NCBI RefSeq assembly: GCF_050947875.1
Contig: NW_027460291.1
Location: 26,890,662-26,954,661 of the forward strand
Source of the DNA: Dermacentor variabilis
Taxonomy: Eukaryota > Arthropoda > Arachnida > Ixodida > Ixodidae
Length of the DNA: 64,000 nucleotides
Reading direction: 5' to 3'
The notes beneath the pieces are model-generated. The model made no database searches. It saw nothing but the letters and a program-made list of their open reading frames with translations, and was not told the origin of the DNA. A program made the translations under genes and the position numbers. Positions 42,982-54,674 of this stretch are shown here, piece by piece; within the stretch, counting starts at the first letter, position 1, and every line of letters starts with the position of its first letter.

Positions 42982-43053
42982 TAGCAGAGCGTGGTTTCGA
43001 TCCACTTACCTCTGCGTTATTGGCCCAGCACGGTTTCACTGCGCCACTCTGCT
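42982..43053 (-). tRNA. Initiator-type tRNA, anticodon changed to AAT, copy 12
   Basis: 72 nt, related to the other copies, but the anticodon triplet reads AAT on minus (plus gttattggccc). The T-arm entry (cacttacc) and D loop are also changed. Most likely a pseudogene. The iM9 3' end abuts it. Confidence 0.7.
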
Positions 43054-43120
43054 TTTTTTCTTTATTACCTTGTGATGAACATTGTACAAACATAACAGCA
43101 AACAAAAATACATCAAATCC

Positions 43121-43136
43121 CTAGCCATTCGGCTAG
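43121..43136 (-). other. Possible 3' UTR hairpin of iM9
   Basis: Perfect 6-bp stem CTAGCC with GGCTAG around ATTC, 10 nt after the ORF2 stop. Its loop is shorter than in iM1, iM2 and iM7. Confidence 0.45.
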
Positions 43137-43146
43137 TTCGTATGTT

Positions 43147-46100
43147 TTAAAATGGCTTACTTTTGCCGAATTCATCAAAAACAGTAATCCACTCCGGTGC
43201 ATCATTTAGGGTCTTATAAACATCTCATATAAATGACAGCTTCTACGAAATAGTGTCTTGCCGATTGGGGATACAAATGCGCATTTCTCACGTCCATTTT
43301 TGTTCGCCAGATACTGGGCATGCACATAACCATGAACACATCACTGGGTACTCGTTCTGTTCCAGCACAAGGTAAGTAGCGAATTCCGAAAGGCAGATCT
43401 TTTTTTAAAGTCTTTTGAAGTACATCCCATAAGAACATCGCGTCATGGCAGTCAAGAAAAACATGTTCAATTATTTCCGGTTTTCTACAAATTGAGCAAT
43501 TGTCAGACCATGGAAGAAAAAGGCCTGTGCTGTGTAACCATGGCTTCACAGGTAGTGTGCTGGCATGCAGATGGCAAAAGAAAGATTTCATTGAAGGTTT
43601 CACCGGCATTCGCTTAATACGCTTGAGGACGTCACGCTCAGGGCCCAGCTGGTACAAACCACGGTACACAGTAATCGGCAAAAAAACATCAAGTAGGTCT
43701 TTGTATAAACGCTTACGTGTCACACTTGTTAGGTATTCATAGGAGAATCTTGCCCTAAGAATCTGCACCGAAGATACAAGTTCTCGTAAATAGCCAGATA
43801 AGACTGCTGGCCTCAAACAATACGTGGATATTACGTAGTGTCGCCAGGAATCCTGTAAGCGCACTTGGATTACACTTCGAAGAAAAACGTCAGTCTGTTC
43901 ACGCAAGAAAAAACAATCTCGTCGCAATCTGTTCGAACAATAAATGCGATAATCCCAAGCCCCCGTTTCTAACTTGATGAAAAAGGTTGCAACGGCTCAT
44001 GCGCTCCCAAGTGGACCCCCAGATAAAAACTGCAAAGACCCTATGCAGATTTTGTACGGAAACTCTAGTAATTCACCTGCATCACATAATACAACTTAGC
44101 AATTAGAAACATATTACAAAGAGCAGCTCTTGAAAACATAGAAAAATTATGTCCCCCCCATTTTTCTGTTTGTAGCTTAACTCGTCCTGCTTCTTCTGCC
44201 CAATAATCCTTGCTATCCTTATAATGTTTCAGTGGAACTTCCAAATACCTATCCGGAGTGGTGTTCCATTGTATGTTGCACAACGTGTCTGGAGCGTGTT
44301 CCCAGTTGCCATGCCAGAAGCCAAAACTTTTTGACCAACTAATCACGCTTCCTGTTGCTGTAAAAAAATCCTTAGCCTCTTGTACAACTTCACGCACACT
44401 TCTTTCATCTTCGCGAAATGCTGCTATATCGTCAGCGTAAGCAAGGACCTTAACTTCAGTATTGAAAAAGTGTAGCCCCGAATAAATGTATTTGCAAGTA
44501 CTTTTAAACAAAAAGGGTGTGAGCTAAAGATCAAAAAGGAGGGATGATAAACAACAGCCTTGTTTTACAGATGTTTCAACGCAAATACTTTCACTCCGTT
44601 TCCTATTAATCACAAGTTTCACTGTACATTTGTCATACACCATTTTCACGCCCTCTAGAACTAAAGATCCTACATTGACGCGGTTCAGTATAAGGAACAA
44701 TATTTCGTGCACGACTCTGTCAAATGCCTTATTCAAATCTAGTTGAAGCATTGCAACTCGATCCTGCATGGCATCGCAACATTCAAGAACAGTTCTTGCT
44801 ACATGGATTTTTGTAAGAATAGATGTTCCTTTAATTCCGCATGTCTGATGCGGACCTACAAGGGACTTTACAACAGTTTGGAAATGGTGAGACAAAACTT
44901 TCATGAAGACCTTGTAATCAGTATTCTTTAAACTTACCTGTCAGTACGTTTCTACTGAAAGCAGTTTGACCGGGTCATTAGTTTTCGGAATGAGTATGAC
45001 GTGGTATGTTCGAAAGGACGGTGGTGTTAGTTGCTTTTCAAAGCGCTCTTCAATAACTAGGTGTCGAAATTCTGCCATTTCAATTTTGAAGAACTTATAT
45101 ACAGCTACCCCGAGACCATCTGGGCCAGGTAATTTACCAGGACTGAGATCGTCTATGGCCTGCTCAACTTCTGCGACTGTTATTGGCCTTTCAAGTGACT
45201 GTTTTGTCTTGTCATCAAGACTATGCATGAGCGGCAGAAAAACACTTCGAAACCATTCAGTATCGCATGCTTTATGACTAAAAGGTTCTCTGTAATATTC
45301 AACAAAGGCACGCTCTATCATTTCACTCTCTCGAGTAACGTTATTTTGAAAACTGATTTCACTAATTTACTTCGATACTGCATGTCTCTTCTCATCGCTC
45401 AGCGCGCGCTTTGTGGGCGTCTCACCCAACCATAGCCGCTAGCACCGCGCCCTTATCATTGCGCTGCGATACTTTTCTGTTTCTATGATCTCAAGCATCG
45501 CCTTTACTTCTTTTATTTCTCTCGAGAACAACCCGGGCTTAGCATTGTCTGCGCTGACCATGTAATCTAACGCAATATGTAGCTCCTTTTCTTGCTGTTT
45601 TTCTTTCTGCCTTAATATACTCGCTCTTTCCAAAGCGGCGATATTGAAGTCGATCTTGAACTGTTCCCACACCGCTATAAAATTACATGTTTGGTTCAGC
45701 TGCAAACTGTTTATATATTCCTTTAACTTTGTAACAAAAATTTCATCCTTTAGTAATTTGTTGTTGAATTTCCACAACTCCCCGTTGAACCTAGACTATT
45801 TTTTCTTTGCACCTAAAGTAATCATGACTAAGCAGTGATCTCTAAAGCTCACATGCTGCGTATGGTACTGGGGACACCAAGGTACAAATTCAGCAGGCAC
45901 ATAAATTCGATCCAATCCAGCATGAGACACATTCTGAAAGTGAGTGTATTTTGCTTGGTCTTCATGCGTACACACTAAGCCAATATCTTCGAGTTCATTC
46001 TCGTCAATCATTACGCGTAATACTTCTGCACTTTTATCTCTATGGTTTCTGTTACTAGATCGATCTTCAGGTCGACATACGCAGTTGAAGTCGCCAAGAA

Positions 46101-46533
46101 GTAATACACTCCTTTCGCCTTCTAGACAAGGTCGCACAGTATTAAAAAAATCTTGCCGCTCATTGATTCTATTCGGTGCACAGACACAAACAGCACGCCA
46201 GGCAATTTCACCAAGCACAATATCACAAAATACTAGCCGGCCATTTTCACTACTTGACACAGATTCAATAACCCCAATGCTTTTTTGAATAAAGATAGCA
46301 CAACCACCGGACCTACACCCTGCATGACTCACGCATACATTATATCTGCTACGGAAGACTAAAACCATTTTATCAGTAAGTTCTTCACTCTCGATTTTGG
46401 TCTCTTGGACCACTAACAAGTCTATATCATTTTCTAAGAGAATGCGACTTAGCTGATATTGCCGTCTTCGTGCAGAAAGGCCTCTTGAATTAAAATTTGC
46501 GATGCGCAAGGCATTTTTAATGTTTACTGCCAT
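43147..46533 (-). pseudogene. iM9 ORF2: endonuclease and reverse transcriptase, frameshifted
   Basis: ATG at 46533 opens a 245-codon endonuclease stretch: IANFNSRGL, VQETK, LLGDFNCV, GLDRIYV, with the SDH block reading FRDHCLV (Ser to Arg). RT pieces follow in shifting frames: GPDGLGVAVYK, HQTCGIKGT, QLDLNKAFDRV, KQGCCLSSLLF, AYADDIAAF (catalytic pair intact) and RYLEVPL. The C-terminal zinc motif CSICRKPEIIEHVFLDC is complete, and the end aligns with the family LKxF terminus at a TAA at 43147-43149. Frame changes near 45777, 45321, 44904 and 43930. Confidence 0.83.
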
Positions 46534-46700
46534 ATCAAGTTGACATTATTGCCAATATTTTGCTCACTTTTATACGTGAAACAGGGGCATGGGCTGACAA
46601 GGCTTCTATATATGTGGCCGTGCAGGGTATTAACGCGAACAAGTACTCCGCTGACGGAGCGGAATTGTACAATGGAAGAGAAAAAAAGAAAAAGCTGCCG

Positions 46701-47910
46701 CTAAGAAGGCGGCAGTTTTGAATTAGTCCGTCGTGCCGGCTCAAGGTCTGGCGTTGGCTTGAAAGGCTGCCGTCTGGACGTTGCAGCCTTTGTGAGAGGG
46801 TCTCCGGAGCTTGTTACATCACCTCTTGCAGAGGTGCCTCCAGTTTCCTCTCGGGTTCTCTTTGCAGGTCCGCTGCCAGACGCTGCCATATCTACATCTG
46901 TGGAAATTTCCTAAGTGGCTTTCTTCTTTTCCGGAAGAGAATCGCTGATGTGGTCTTGGGTGCTGTTCGCGTCTTCTTTCGATGTGTCCAGGCTCGCTAC
47001 GGTAGCGATAGGCCCAGGGTCTTCCTAGCTACTCGGCTCGTTGGCGTCTCCGCCTGGGGTATGCATAGGCACTGCTGCCTCAGTCTTTCCTTCCTCGCCA
47101 TGTTCTTTGGTAGCTTCTTCTTAATCAAGTGCGTCCATCATGTGCTCGGAAACCAAGTCCCTCCGGGCTGGGCCTGCTACGCTGGCGTAGGAGCGCACGC
47201 ACTGGGTCTCGTCGTGGCCATAGCGACGACGAGGCCGCAACGTGGAACACGGCACTCCCGACGTATGTGGCCGATCCCGCGGCACCGGAGGCAGAGCGGA
47301 GCTCTGCCTGGAACGCGGACGAGTGCGACATCTTCAGCCACACGCAATTGATGAGGCAAATCTTCGATGGTGACGCCCACTTTCAGTTTTAGTGTTACAG
47401 AGCGCGTTGTGGATCCTTTATCAATGCTTCCTTTAACCTTCCATTTCTCTCTTGTGATTTCAGTCACTTTTCCGAAGACCGCCAGTGCCGTTCGCACATC
47501 GTCGTCCGGCACACCATGGAGTAGCCAGTAGAGCTTCAGGCGAACTCCTCTGTTGCAGGGGTCTATAACTATTCAGCCCTCATTCTTGACATTGAAGGTG
47601 TCTGCAGCCAGTATCTTCTTTCCTTCCTCGTCCTTGAACGTCACTGCCCACAGGTGATTCATTTGGTACGCCCCAAGGGCAACCACCTCCGGCAGCAGTG
47701 AAAGACGGTCCAGTGCGTCGCGGATATGCTCGCAACGATGCGGCCTTTCCTTTAGGCAACCATGCAAAAAAACCGTATTCAAAACGGAATCACCTGTGGG
47801 CAGATGCGGCAAAACAACCTGGTAATATTCAGCCTGTTTGTCCGAAGACCTATTTCCGCGGCCATTGGCCGCTGTCACCGCTCCGAGGCAGCACCTGCTT
47901 GCACGACCAT
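46701..47910 (-). pseudogene. iM9 ORF1, gag-like CCHC protein, start lost and frameshifted
   Basis: The family start is not preserved, although LGAVTAANGRGNRSSDK is recognisable near 47895. LPHLPTGDSVLNTVFLHG, MNHLWAVTFKDE, PDDDVRTALAVFGK and EKWKVKGSIDKGSTTRS follow. The first knuckle is CLRCRGIGHIRREC and the second starts CGLVVAM, where the frame is lost. Frame changes near 47573 and 47180. The end is uncertain. Confidence 0.74.
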
Positions 47911-47938
47911 TCACTGCGGTGTCCGGAAGTGGAATCGT

Positions 47939-48147
47939 TGCGCCTCTCTGCTGCTCCTGCATGCTATGCAAATTTGTTTATATTTGTAATAAACGAGAGT
48001 AGTCTTTTTTTTCTTTATGGCGAGAAACACGAGCGCGTAGCACAAGAGAGCACTTCTCGGAGGGCAATTAAGGCTATAGGACACCAAATTACTGCGCTGA
48101 TATTCTCTTTCTGTTAAATGGGACCAAAATAAAATAAACGAAACATG
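47939..48147 (-). repeat. Array spacer with tRNA-start duplication
   Basis: Duplication at 47939-47954, then standard spacer with tttata on plus. Confidence 0.87.
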
Positions 48148-48219
48148 TAGCAGAGCGTGGTTTCGATCCACGGACCTCTGGGTTATATGTCCAGCACGCT
48201 TCCGCTGCGCCACTCTGCT
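48148..48219 (-). tRNA. Initiator-type tRNA, anticodon changed to TAT, copy 13
   Basis: Consensus outside the anticodon arm. The anticodon region reads GGACATATAACC on minus, so the triplet aligned with CAT is TAT and the GGG stem signature is broken. Probably a pseudogene. The iM10 3' end abuts it. Confidence 0.7.
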
Positions 48220-48325
48220 GCTTTTTTTTTCTTTATTGCCTTTTCACAAATGAAAACAAAAAGATCAAATACATGACATGTACATATGCTAAAAACACCA
48301 CCGCAGCTCCGCCAGTGTAAGGCGT

Positions 48326-51300
48326 TTAAAAGGGCTTCACTGAAGGCAATTGGTCTAGTACCCGTAGCCATTCCGGGGGTTCACGTAGAGCTCTGAACAA
48401 GTCGCGTGTGTATATAATACTCTCAACAAAATCGTGTTTTGCTGAGTGAGCCTGTGTATGACCATGCCTGATATCCTTTCTCTTCTTCCATACGCTATGC
48501 ATGCAAAGCAGCATTAGCATATCACTCGGCACTTCCCCTGTTTCTACACGTGGAAGAAACCGGATTCCAAAAAGGCTTATCGGCAACTCTCTTTTATAAG
48601 TGTTCTTTGTAGGATGGTCCCGCAGAAATACGGCGTCATGGCAGTCAAGGAAAATATGCTCTATTGTTTCCGGCTTATTACAGATTAAGCAGTTCACCGA
48701 CCAAGGTACAAAAAGACCTTTACTTTGTAACCATGGCTTTACAGGGAGAGTGTCGGTATGTATTTGAAAAAAGAACGTTTTAACTGAGGGTCTCACTGGC
48801 ATTTTTTTAACACGCTTTAGCACATCGCACTCAGGACCTAGCCTGTAGGCAGCTCGGTAAACCGGAAATGACCCGCCGTGGTTGCTCAGTGGCTATGGTG
48901 TTGGGCTGCTGAGCACGAGGTCGCGGGATCAAATCCCGGCCACGGCGGCCGCATTTCGATGGGGGCGAAATGCGAGAACACCCGTGTGCTTAGATTTAGG
49001 TGCACGTTAAAGAACCCCAGGTGGTCAAAATTTCCGGAGTCCTCCACTACGGCGTGCCTCATAATCAGAAAGTGGTTTTGGCACGTAAAACCCCAAATAT
49101 TATATTATAAACCGGTAATGGTAAAATACATCAAGAATATCAGAATACAAACGCTTTTTCGTGACATCACACAAGTATTCATATGAAAACCTGGCCTCGA
49201 GCAAGCGTACAGAAGTAACCACTTCACGCAAATACGGACTGAGCGGTCCAGCTCCCAAAGAAACAGATGATACGACAAAGTCAGATAGATAATCCTGCAA
49301 TCGAGCTTGGATCACAGTTCTCAAAAACACATCAGTTTGGTACCGCAAAAAGAAGAATCTGCTCACCAGCTGCTTGAAAAATAGGTGTGAGAGCCCTAGC
49401 CCCCATTTTTCACCTTATGCAACAAATTGCACCGGCTTGTGCGTTCCCATTGCGATCCCCAAAGAAAGGTCGCAAACACTCTGTGTATTTTCTGAACCGA
49501 AGTTCTTGCCATGGTCATCACTTGCAACACGTAGAACACTTTTGCAATTAAAAAAAATATTACAAACGGAAGCTCTTGCAAACATTGAAAAGTTATGGCC
49601 ACCCCATTTACCGGTAGCACTTTTGACGCGTTTATTTTCCTCAGACCAATATTCCTCAGCATTGCCGTAGTTATTCAGTGAGACACCGAGGTACTTTCCG
49701 GGGGAGACGGTCCAATTCATATTACAGTACATAACGGGTGTGCTCTGCCAGTTGCCATGCCAAAATCCAAGGCATTTCGGCCAACTGATCGCTCTACCAG
49801 TTGCTGTGCAGAACGCCTTAGCAACACTGACAACTTCCTGCACGCTTCTTGCATCAGTGCAAAACACGCCTATGTCGTCCGCGTAGGCTAAGACCTTAAT
49901 TTCACGGCTCAAAAACGCGTAGCCTCGAATACATGGTGTTGCAAACAAACGTAAACAAAAAGGCTCCAAGTATATTGTAAAAAGCAGAGGGGACAACGCG
50001 CATCCTTGTTTCACGCTCGACCGTACAGGAATTTACATACTTAATTCTTTGTTGATCACTAATTTGGCTGTGCAATCGTGATACACAATTTTAACACCTT
50101 CAGTAATTACAGATCCAACATTTACGTGTTCCAGCAATAATAACAGAACTTCATGTAGCACTTTGTAGAACGCTTTATGTAAGTCTAGCTGAATCATAGC
50201 TACGCGATCATGCACTGTGTCACAACATTCCAGAATACTTCTTGCTATGTGTATGTTTGTAAAAATTGTTCTACCTTTAATGCCACAGGTCTGATGCGGG
50301 CCAACAATGGACTTAATAACGTTTTGGAGCCTTCTAGCTAACACCTTCATGTATATTTTATAATCTGTATTGGTCAAACTAATGGGACGGTAGGACTCAA
50401 CTGAAAGTAATTTTGCAGGATCGTCAGTTTTGGGGATCATCACTACGTGCGCTGTCCTGAACGAGAGAGGCGCTTGCTTTCTTTCATAGCATTCAGCGAT
50501 CACTCGGTATAAAGCCACTGCTATTTCTGCCTTAAAAAATTGTATATGGCTGCACCCAGTCCATCTGGGCCAGGTGACTTCCCATTACCTAAGTCATCAA
50601 TTGCCGCTTCAATTTCGGCCACGCTAATTTGAGATTCCATTGATTCTCTAACCGTGTCCTATAACCTTTGCATAAGGGCCAGAAAGTGGGTATTGAAGTA
50701 CTCGGGGTCATAAATCCTTACTCCTAGAAGGTCGGTATAAAATTCAACAAAAGCAAGTTTTATCTCTTCACTTTGTCGTGTAACTTTGTTGCAATATCGA
50801 ATTTCATGGATCTCCTTATTTGCAGCATGTTTCTTTTCTTCACTAAGCACACGCTTAGTGGGCGTTTCGCCCAGCCACAACTTTTCAGTGCGCGCCCTAA
50901 TCATTGCGCCGCGGTACTTGTCTTCGTCGATCAACTCGAGTTTTGCTTTCACCTCTCGTATTTCTTTTTTAAGCGCTCCACGCACTTCATGTTCAACCCC
51001 TAACATGTACACCAGCAAACTGTGTAACTGTTTCTCTTGTTGCCTTTCCTTGTGACGCAATACACATGCTCTATCGATGGCAGCAATTTTAATGTCGCAT
51101 TTAAACTGCTCCCACACTGATATGAAACTGTTGGTTTCCGTATGCAGGGCATCTGAAAGATACTCCTTGGATCTCGTGACAAACACTTTATCTTGCAGCT
51201 GCTTTTCGTTGAACTTCCACAGGAACCAATTAAACTTGACACCCTTTCGTTTTTCGCCAATCGTAATCGAGACCAAATTATGATCGCTAAAAGTGAGATA

Positions 51301-52008
51301 TTGTGTTTCATAAGAGAACACAGTGGTACAAACTTCGCCGGTATGTATATTCTATCATGCCTCGCATGGGAATCGTCTTGAAAGTGCGTATACCGTGCTT
51401 GGCCATCTCGCGTCATTGCATACCCGATGTCCTCAAGCTCTTTCTCAATTACTATCACGTTCAACAGCTCAGCGCTTCTATCGCGTACTTTGAAGCTCGT
51501 CGTTTTATCTTCAGCTGCACGGACGCCCCCCCCCCCAATTGAAGTCCCCAAGAAACACAACATGTCGTTCTGTTTTCAAAAACCCTTCAGCATACTAAAA
51601 AAAAATTTCACGTTCATGATTTTTGTTCGGTGCGTAGATGCACACAGCGCGCCACAGTAGTCCTGCAAAAATAAAATCACATGCGACAAGTCTCCCACTT
51701 TCGCAGGTGGACACTTTTTCAACAACCGATAAGCTGTTGCGAATAAAAATGACGCAGCCTCCTGACCGTCCAACAGCATGGCACACACATACACTGTATA
51801 TAGAGCGAAAAACTTGAACCATTTGTTCTGTTTGCTCCTCACTCTCAATTTTTGTTTGTTGTACAGCTAGAAGGTCAACGTCATTCTCTAAAAGCATGCG
51901 ACTAATCTGGCATTGCCGCCTGCGCGAACACATTCCTCGCACATTCAAAGTCGCAACGCGTAGGCTAGATTTAAAATTAGACGCCATCTCATGGGGTTGC
52001 TTGGCCAA
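48326..52008 (-). pseudogene. iM10 ORF2: endonuclease and RT, split by a SINE
   Basis: ATG at 52008 (or 51987) opens with LRVATLNVRGM. The catalytic Glu block reads VQQTK (Glu to Gln). The GDFN block is destroyed by a C-run near 51530. The RT shows SYRPISLTNTD, HQTCGIKGR, QLDLHKAFYKV, KQGCALSPLLFTIYLEPF, AYADDIGVF and KYLGVSL. The SINE splits the region after it at 48871-49107. The zinc motif CLICNKPETIEHIFLDC is complete, and the end is LPSVKPF with the stop at 48326. Frame changes near 51600, 50659, 50030 and 49415. Confidence 0.84.
48871..49107 (+). mobile_element. tRNA-derived SINE (Ruka-like), copy 2
   Basis: Nearly the same sequence as the SINE at 8036-8280. It is flanked by a 13-bp duplication taaaccggaaatg (48858-48870) and taaaccggtaatg (49108-49120), one mismatch. 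Its A/T-rich tail is short. It interrupts iM10 ORF2. Confidence 0.88.
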
Positions 52009-52204
52009 GCATCCTACTCACATCGAAACTGTGGGGTTCTTGTGGTCATCGTTGAAGGCTGCTGGAATGGGTCCTCGGCTAGGGCGGAGGCGTTTTAGGG
52101 GCCACCCTACTGCCAGGTGGCACGTTCGGCTTTGGTTTAAGCAAAGACCCCCGCGTAGTCGATGCCTTCGGTGGAGGTTCGCCGGTGCCTGAGGCAGTAG
52201 TTAT

Positions 52205-53267
52205 TCCTGTAATGCCAGTGTCTTCGTGAGCACGCTTTGCGGCGATGCTTCCGGCTATTGCATCTCGACGTCCGTTGCTTCCTGGCCAACTTCTTGTGGC
52301 AGTGACGACGACGCGCTTGCTGCCTTCACGCCTGCGTCACATGTTGCAGTCTCTGGCTTCGTTTCCGGGGCTGAAGCCAAGGGCTCATCCCCGAGGTTCG
52401 CTTCCTGGACAGCTCCTGGGGAGGGTTCAAGGGGCTTTGCAGGAGGCTTCGCCACGTCGTTGTCCTCCCTGCTAGCTTCTTCGGCATCCGCGGCGTCCTC
52501 AGGTGTTCGGATACTACGTACCTTTGGAGTGGGCCTGTAACGCTGGCATAAGAGCGCACACATTGGGAATTATCGTGGCCGCAGCGACGACAGACCCCAC
52601 ATCGCGGAACGCGGCACTCTCGCCGGATGTGTCCGATGCCACGGCATCGGAGGCAGAGCGGCGCTCTGCCAGGAACGAAGACCAGCGCCATATTCTCAGC
52701 AACACGCAGTTCGTGTGGTAGGTCGTCCAAAGTGAGACCCACATTTAATTCAGCGTAAGCAATCAGCTGGTTGATCCTTTGTCGAAGCAGCCTTTGACCG
52801 CCCACTTGTCTCAGCAAATATCCTTCACTTTTCCAAGCGGCGCCAAAGCCATTCGCACGTCTTCGTCCGGCACACCATGAAGCAGCTAGTATAGCTTCAG
52901 TCGGAGACCTCGGTTGCGCGGGTCGATGACCATGCAGCGGTGGTCTTTAACGTTGAACGCTTCAGCTCCTAATATCTTCCTCTTGCCTTCCTCGTCCTTA
53001 AAAGTCACTACCCACAGGTGATTCATTTAGTATGCCCCGAGGGCAACCACTTTCGGCAGCAACAAAAGACGTGCAAGGCTATCTCGGACATGCTCCACTC
53101 GATACGGCCTGGCTTTCACATCGGCATGCAAAAAAAACGGTGTTTAAAACAGAAGCACCTGTGGGCAGATGAGGCAGAACAACCTGGTAATCTTCAGCCG
53201 GCTTTTCACTACACCTGATACCACGGCCCACACGGGCCGCTTAAACCGCCCCTACAAGGGAGCACAT
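52205..53267 (-). pseudogene. iM10 ORF1, gag-like CCHC protein with early stop
   Basis: ATG at 53267 opens MCSLVGAV followed by a stop, then AARVGRGIRCSE, so translation would end at once. Later frames carry the LPHLPTGASVLNT-like block, MNHLWVVTFKDEEGK, and two good knuckles CLRCRGIGHIRREC and CGVCRRCGHDNSQC. The tail is rich in Pro, Ala and Glu. The 3' end is approximate. Confidence 0.75.
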
Positions 53268-53310
53268 GATAGCACGTCCGTACGCTGTGAAGGCCGGAAG
53301 TGGAACCTCC

Positions 53311-53518
53311 TGCGCCACTCTTCTGCTCCTGCATGCTATGCAAATTTGTTTATATTTGTAATAAACGAGTGTAGTTCTTTTTTTCTGAGGGCGAGAAACA
53401 CTAGCGCGCCGCACAAGAGAGCATTTCTCGCGGGGCAGTTAGGGCTATAAGACACAAAATTACTGCGCTGATATGCGCTTTCTGTTAAATGGTACCAAAA
53501 TAATATAAACGAAACATG
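53311..53518 (-). repeat. Array spacer with tRNA-start duplication
   Basis: Duplication at 53311-53326, then the standard spacer with tttata on plus. Confidence 0.87.
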
Positions 53519-53590
53519 TAGCAGAGCGTGGTTTCGATCCACGGACCTCTGGGTTATGGGTCCAGCATGCTTCCGCTGCGCGACTCTGCC
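53519..53590 (-). tRNA. Initiator tRNA-Met (CAT), copy 14, no element attached
   Basis: 72 nt, CAT anticodon. Minor changes: one anticodon-stem base (gggtccag), one D-stem base, and one base in each of the acceptor start and the A-box region. An empty target site. Confidence 0.77.
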
Positions 53591-53784
53591 GCTCCTGTAA
53601 GCTATGTAAATTTATTATTATTTGTAATAAACGAGAGTAGTCTTTTTTTTTTTAAGGCGAAAAAGACGAGCACGTAGCACAAGAGAGAATTTTTCGGAGG
53701 GCAGTTAGGGCTATCAGACACGAAATTACTGCGCTGATATGCTCTTTCTGTTAAATGGGACCAAAATAAAATGAAGGAAACATG
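53591..53784 (-). repeat. Uninterrupted array spacer
   Basis: Standard spacer with a poly-T tract and 266-bp unit spacing. The TATA-like position reads tattattat here. Confidence 0.87.
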
Positions 53785-53856
53785 TAGCAGAGCGTGGTTC
53801 CGATCCACAGACCTCTGGGTTATGGGCCCAGCACGCTTCCGCTGCGCCACTCTGCT
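53785..53856 (-). tRNA. Initiator tRNA-Met (CAT), copy 15, near consensus
   Basis: Acceptor, D and anticodon arms match the array consensus exactly. The T loop has A58 changed to G (plus ggttccgatcc), and a T-stem pair becomes T.G. The iM11 3' end abuts it. Confidence 0.8.
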
Positions 53857-53930
53857 GTTTTTTTTGTTTATTAGATTTCTCAGGCTTGAAACAAAGCGAT
53901 ACAATCACAAATTCACAATACATAAGGTAA

Positions 53931-54516
53931 TTTGGCAGCAGCAGCGGCAGCAGCTTGATCGACCGACTCTGAACAATATTTCTGCTGCACTTTTTGCAGG
54001 GCCAACAGAAGTGTGCGTCGATGTGCCAGTGATCAACTTCTGAACTGCTGACAAGACGGAAGTCGACTTCGCCGACTCTGTCCGAGCAGTTCCTTGCATC
54101 TGCGCAGCATCCTTCAAGGCATCGTGACGTCAACGTGACGAAGCATGTCGCCGCCAAGGGTATAAGAAGACGGAACCGCCTTCGGGGAGGCATTTTGGCA
54201 GCAGCAGCGGCAGCAGCTTGATCGACCGACTCTGAACAATATTTCTGCTGCACTTTTTGCAGAAGTGTGCGTCGATGTGCCAGTGATCAACTTCTGAACT
54301 GCTGACAAGACGGAAGTCGACTTCGCCGACTCTGTCCGAGCAGTTCCTTGCATCTGCGCAGCATCCTTCAAGGCATCGTGACGTCAACGTGACGAAGCAT
54401 GTCGCCGCCAAGGGTATAAGAAGACGGAACCGCCTTCGGGGAGGCATTTTGGCAGCAGCAGCGGCAGCAGCTTGATCGACCGACTCTGAACAATATTTCT
54501 GCTGCACTTTTTGCAG
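53931..54516 (+). repeat. Tandem 254-263-bp promoter-like monomers
   Basis: Units start with tttggcagcagcagcggcag at 53931, 54194 and 54448. Units 1 and 2 are almost identical except for a 9-base difference (gggccaac region). They contain gggtataagaag, a TATA-like site, and gacgtcaacgtgacg. Unit 3 is partial and runs into the leader. Confidence 0.88.
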
Positions 54517-54674
54517 GTCAGTTGGAAATTTCCTTGGAATATTTTGCTTGAATTGGTTACCTTTGCTGCTGCTGCTGCCGCCGCTCTGTTTCTTTTTTTT
54601 TTTCTCATTGTGCGTTCCTAGGGAAAGGGAAGAGAGGGAAACGCGTGTGAACTTGTGCCTAGCCTTACCTTGTT

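Larger units (their letters stand above)
43054..47938 (-). mobile_element. iM9, full-length tRNA-targeting element
   Basis: About 4.9 kb. Poly(A) begins at 43054, and the 5' terminus tccggaagtggaatcgt ends at 47938 beside the duplication tgcgcctctctgctgc (47939-47954). It is closest in sequence to iM10 by eye. Confidence 0.87.
48222..53310 (-). mobile_element. iM10, full-length tRNA-targeting element with SINE insertion
   Basis: Poly(A) at 48222, 5' terminus ccggaagtggaacctcc ending at 53310, duplication tgcgccactcttctgc at 53311-53326. About 4.85 kb once the SINE is removed. Confidence 0.87.
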
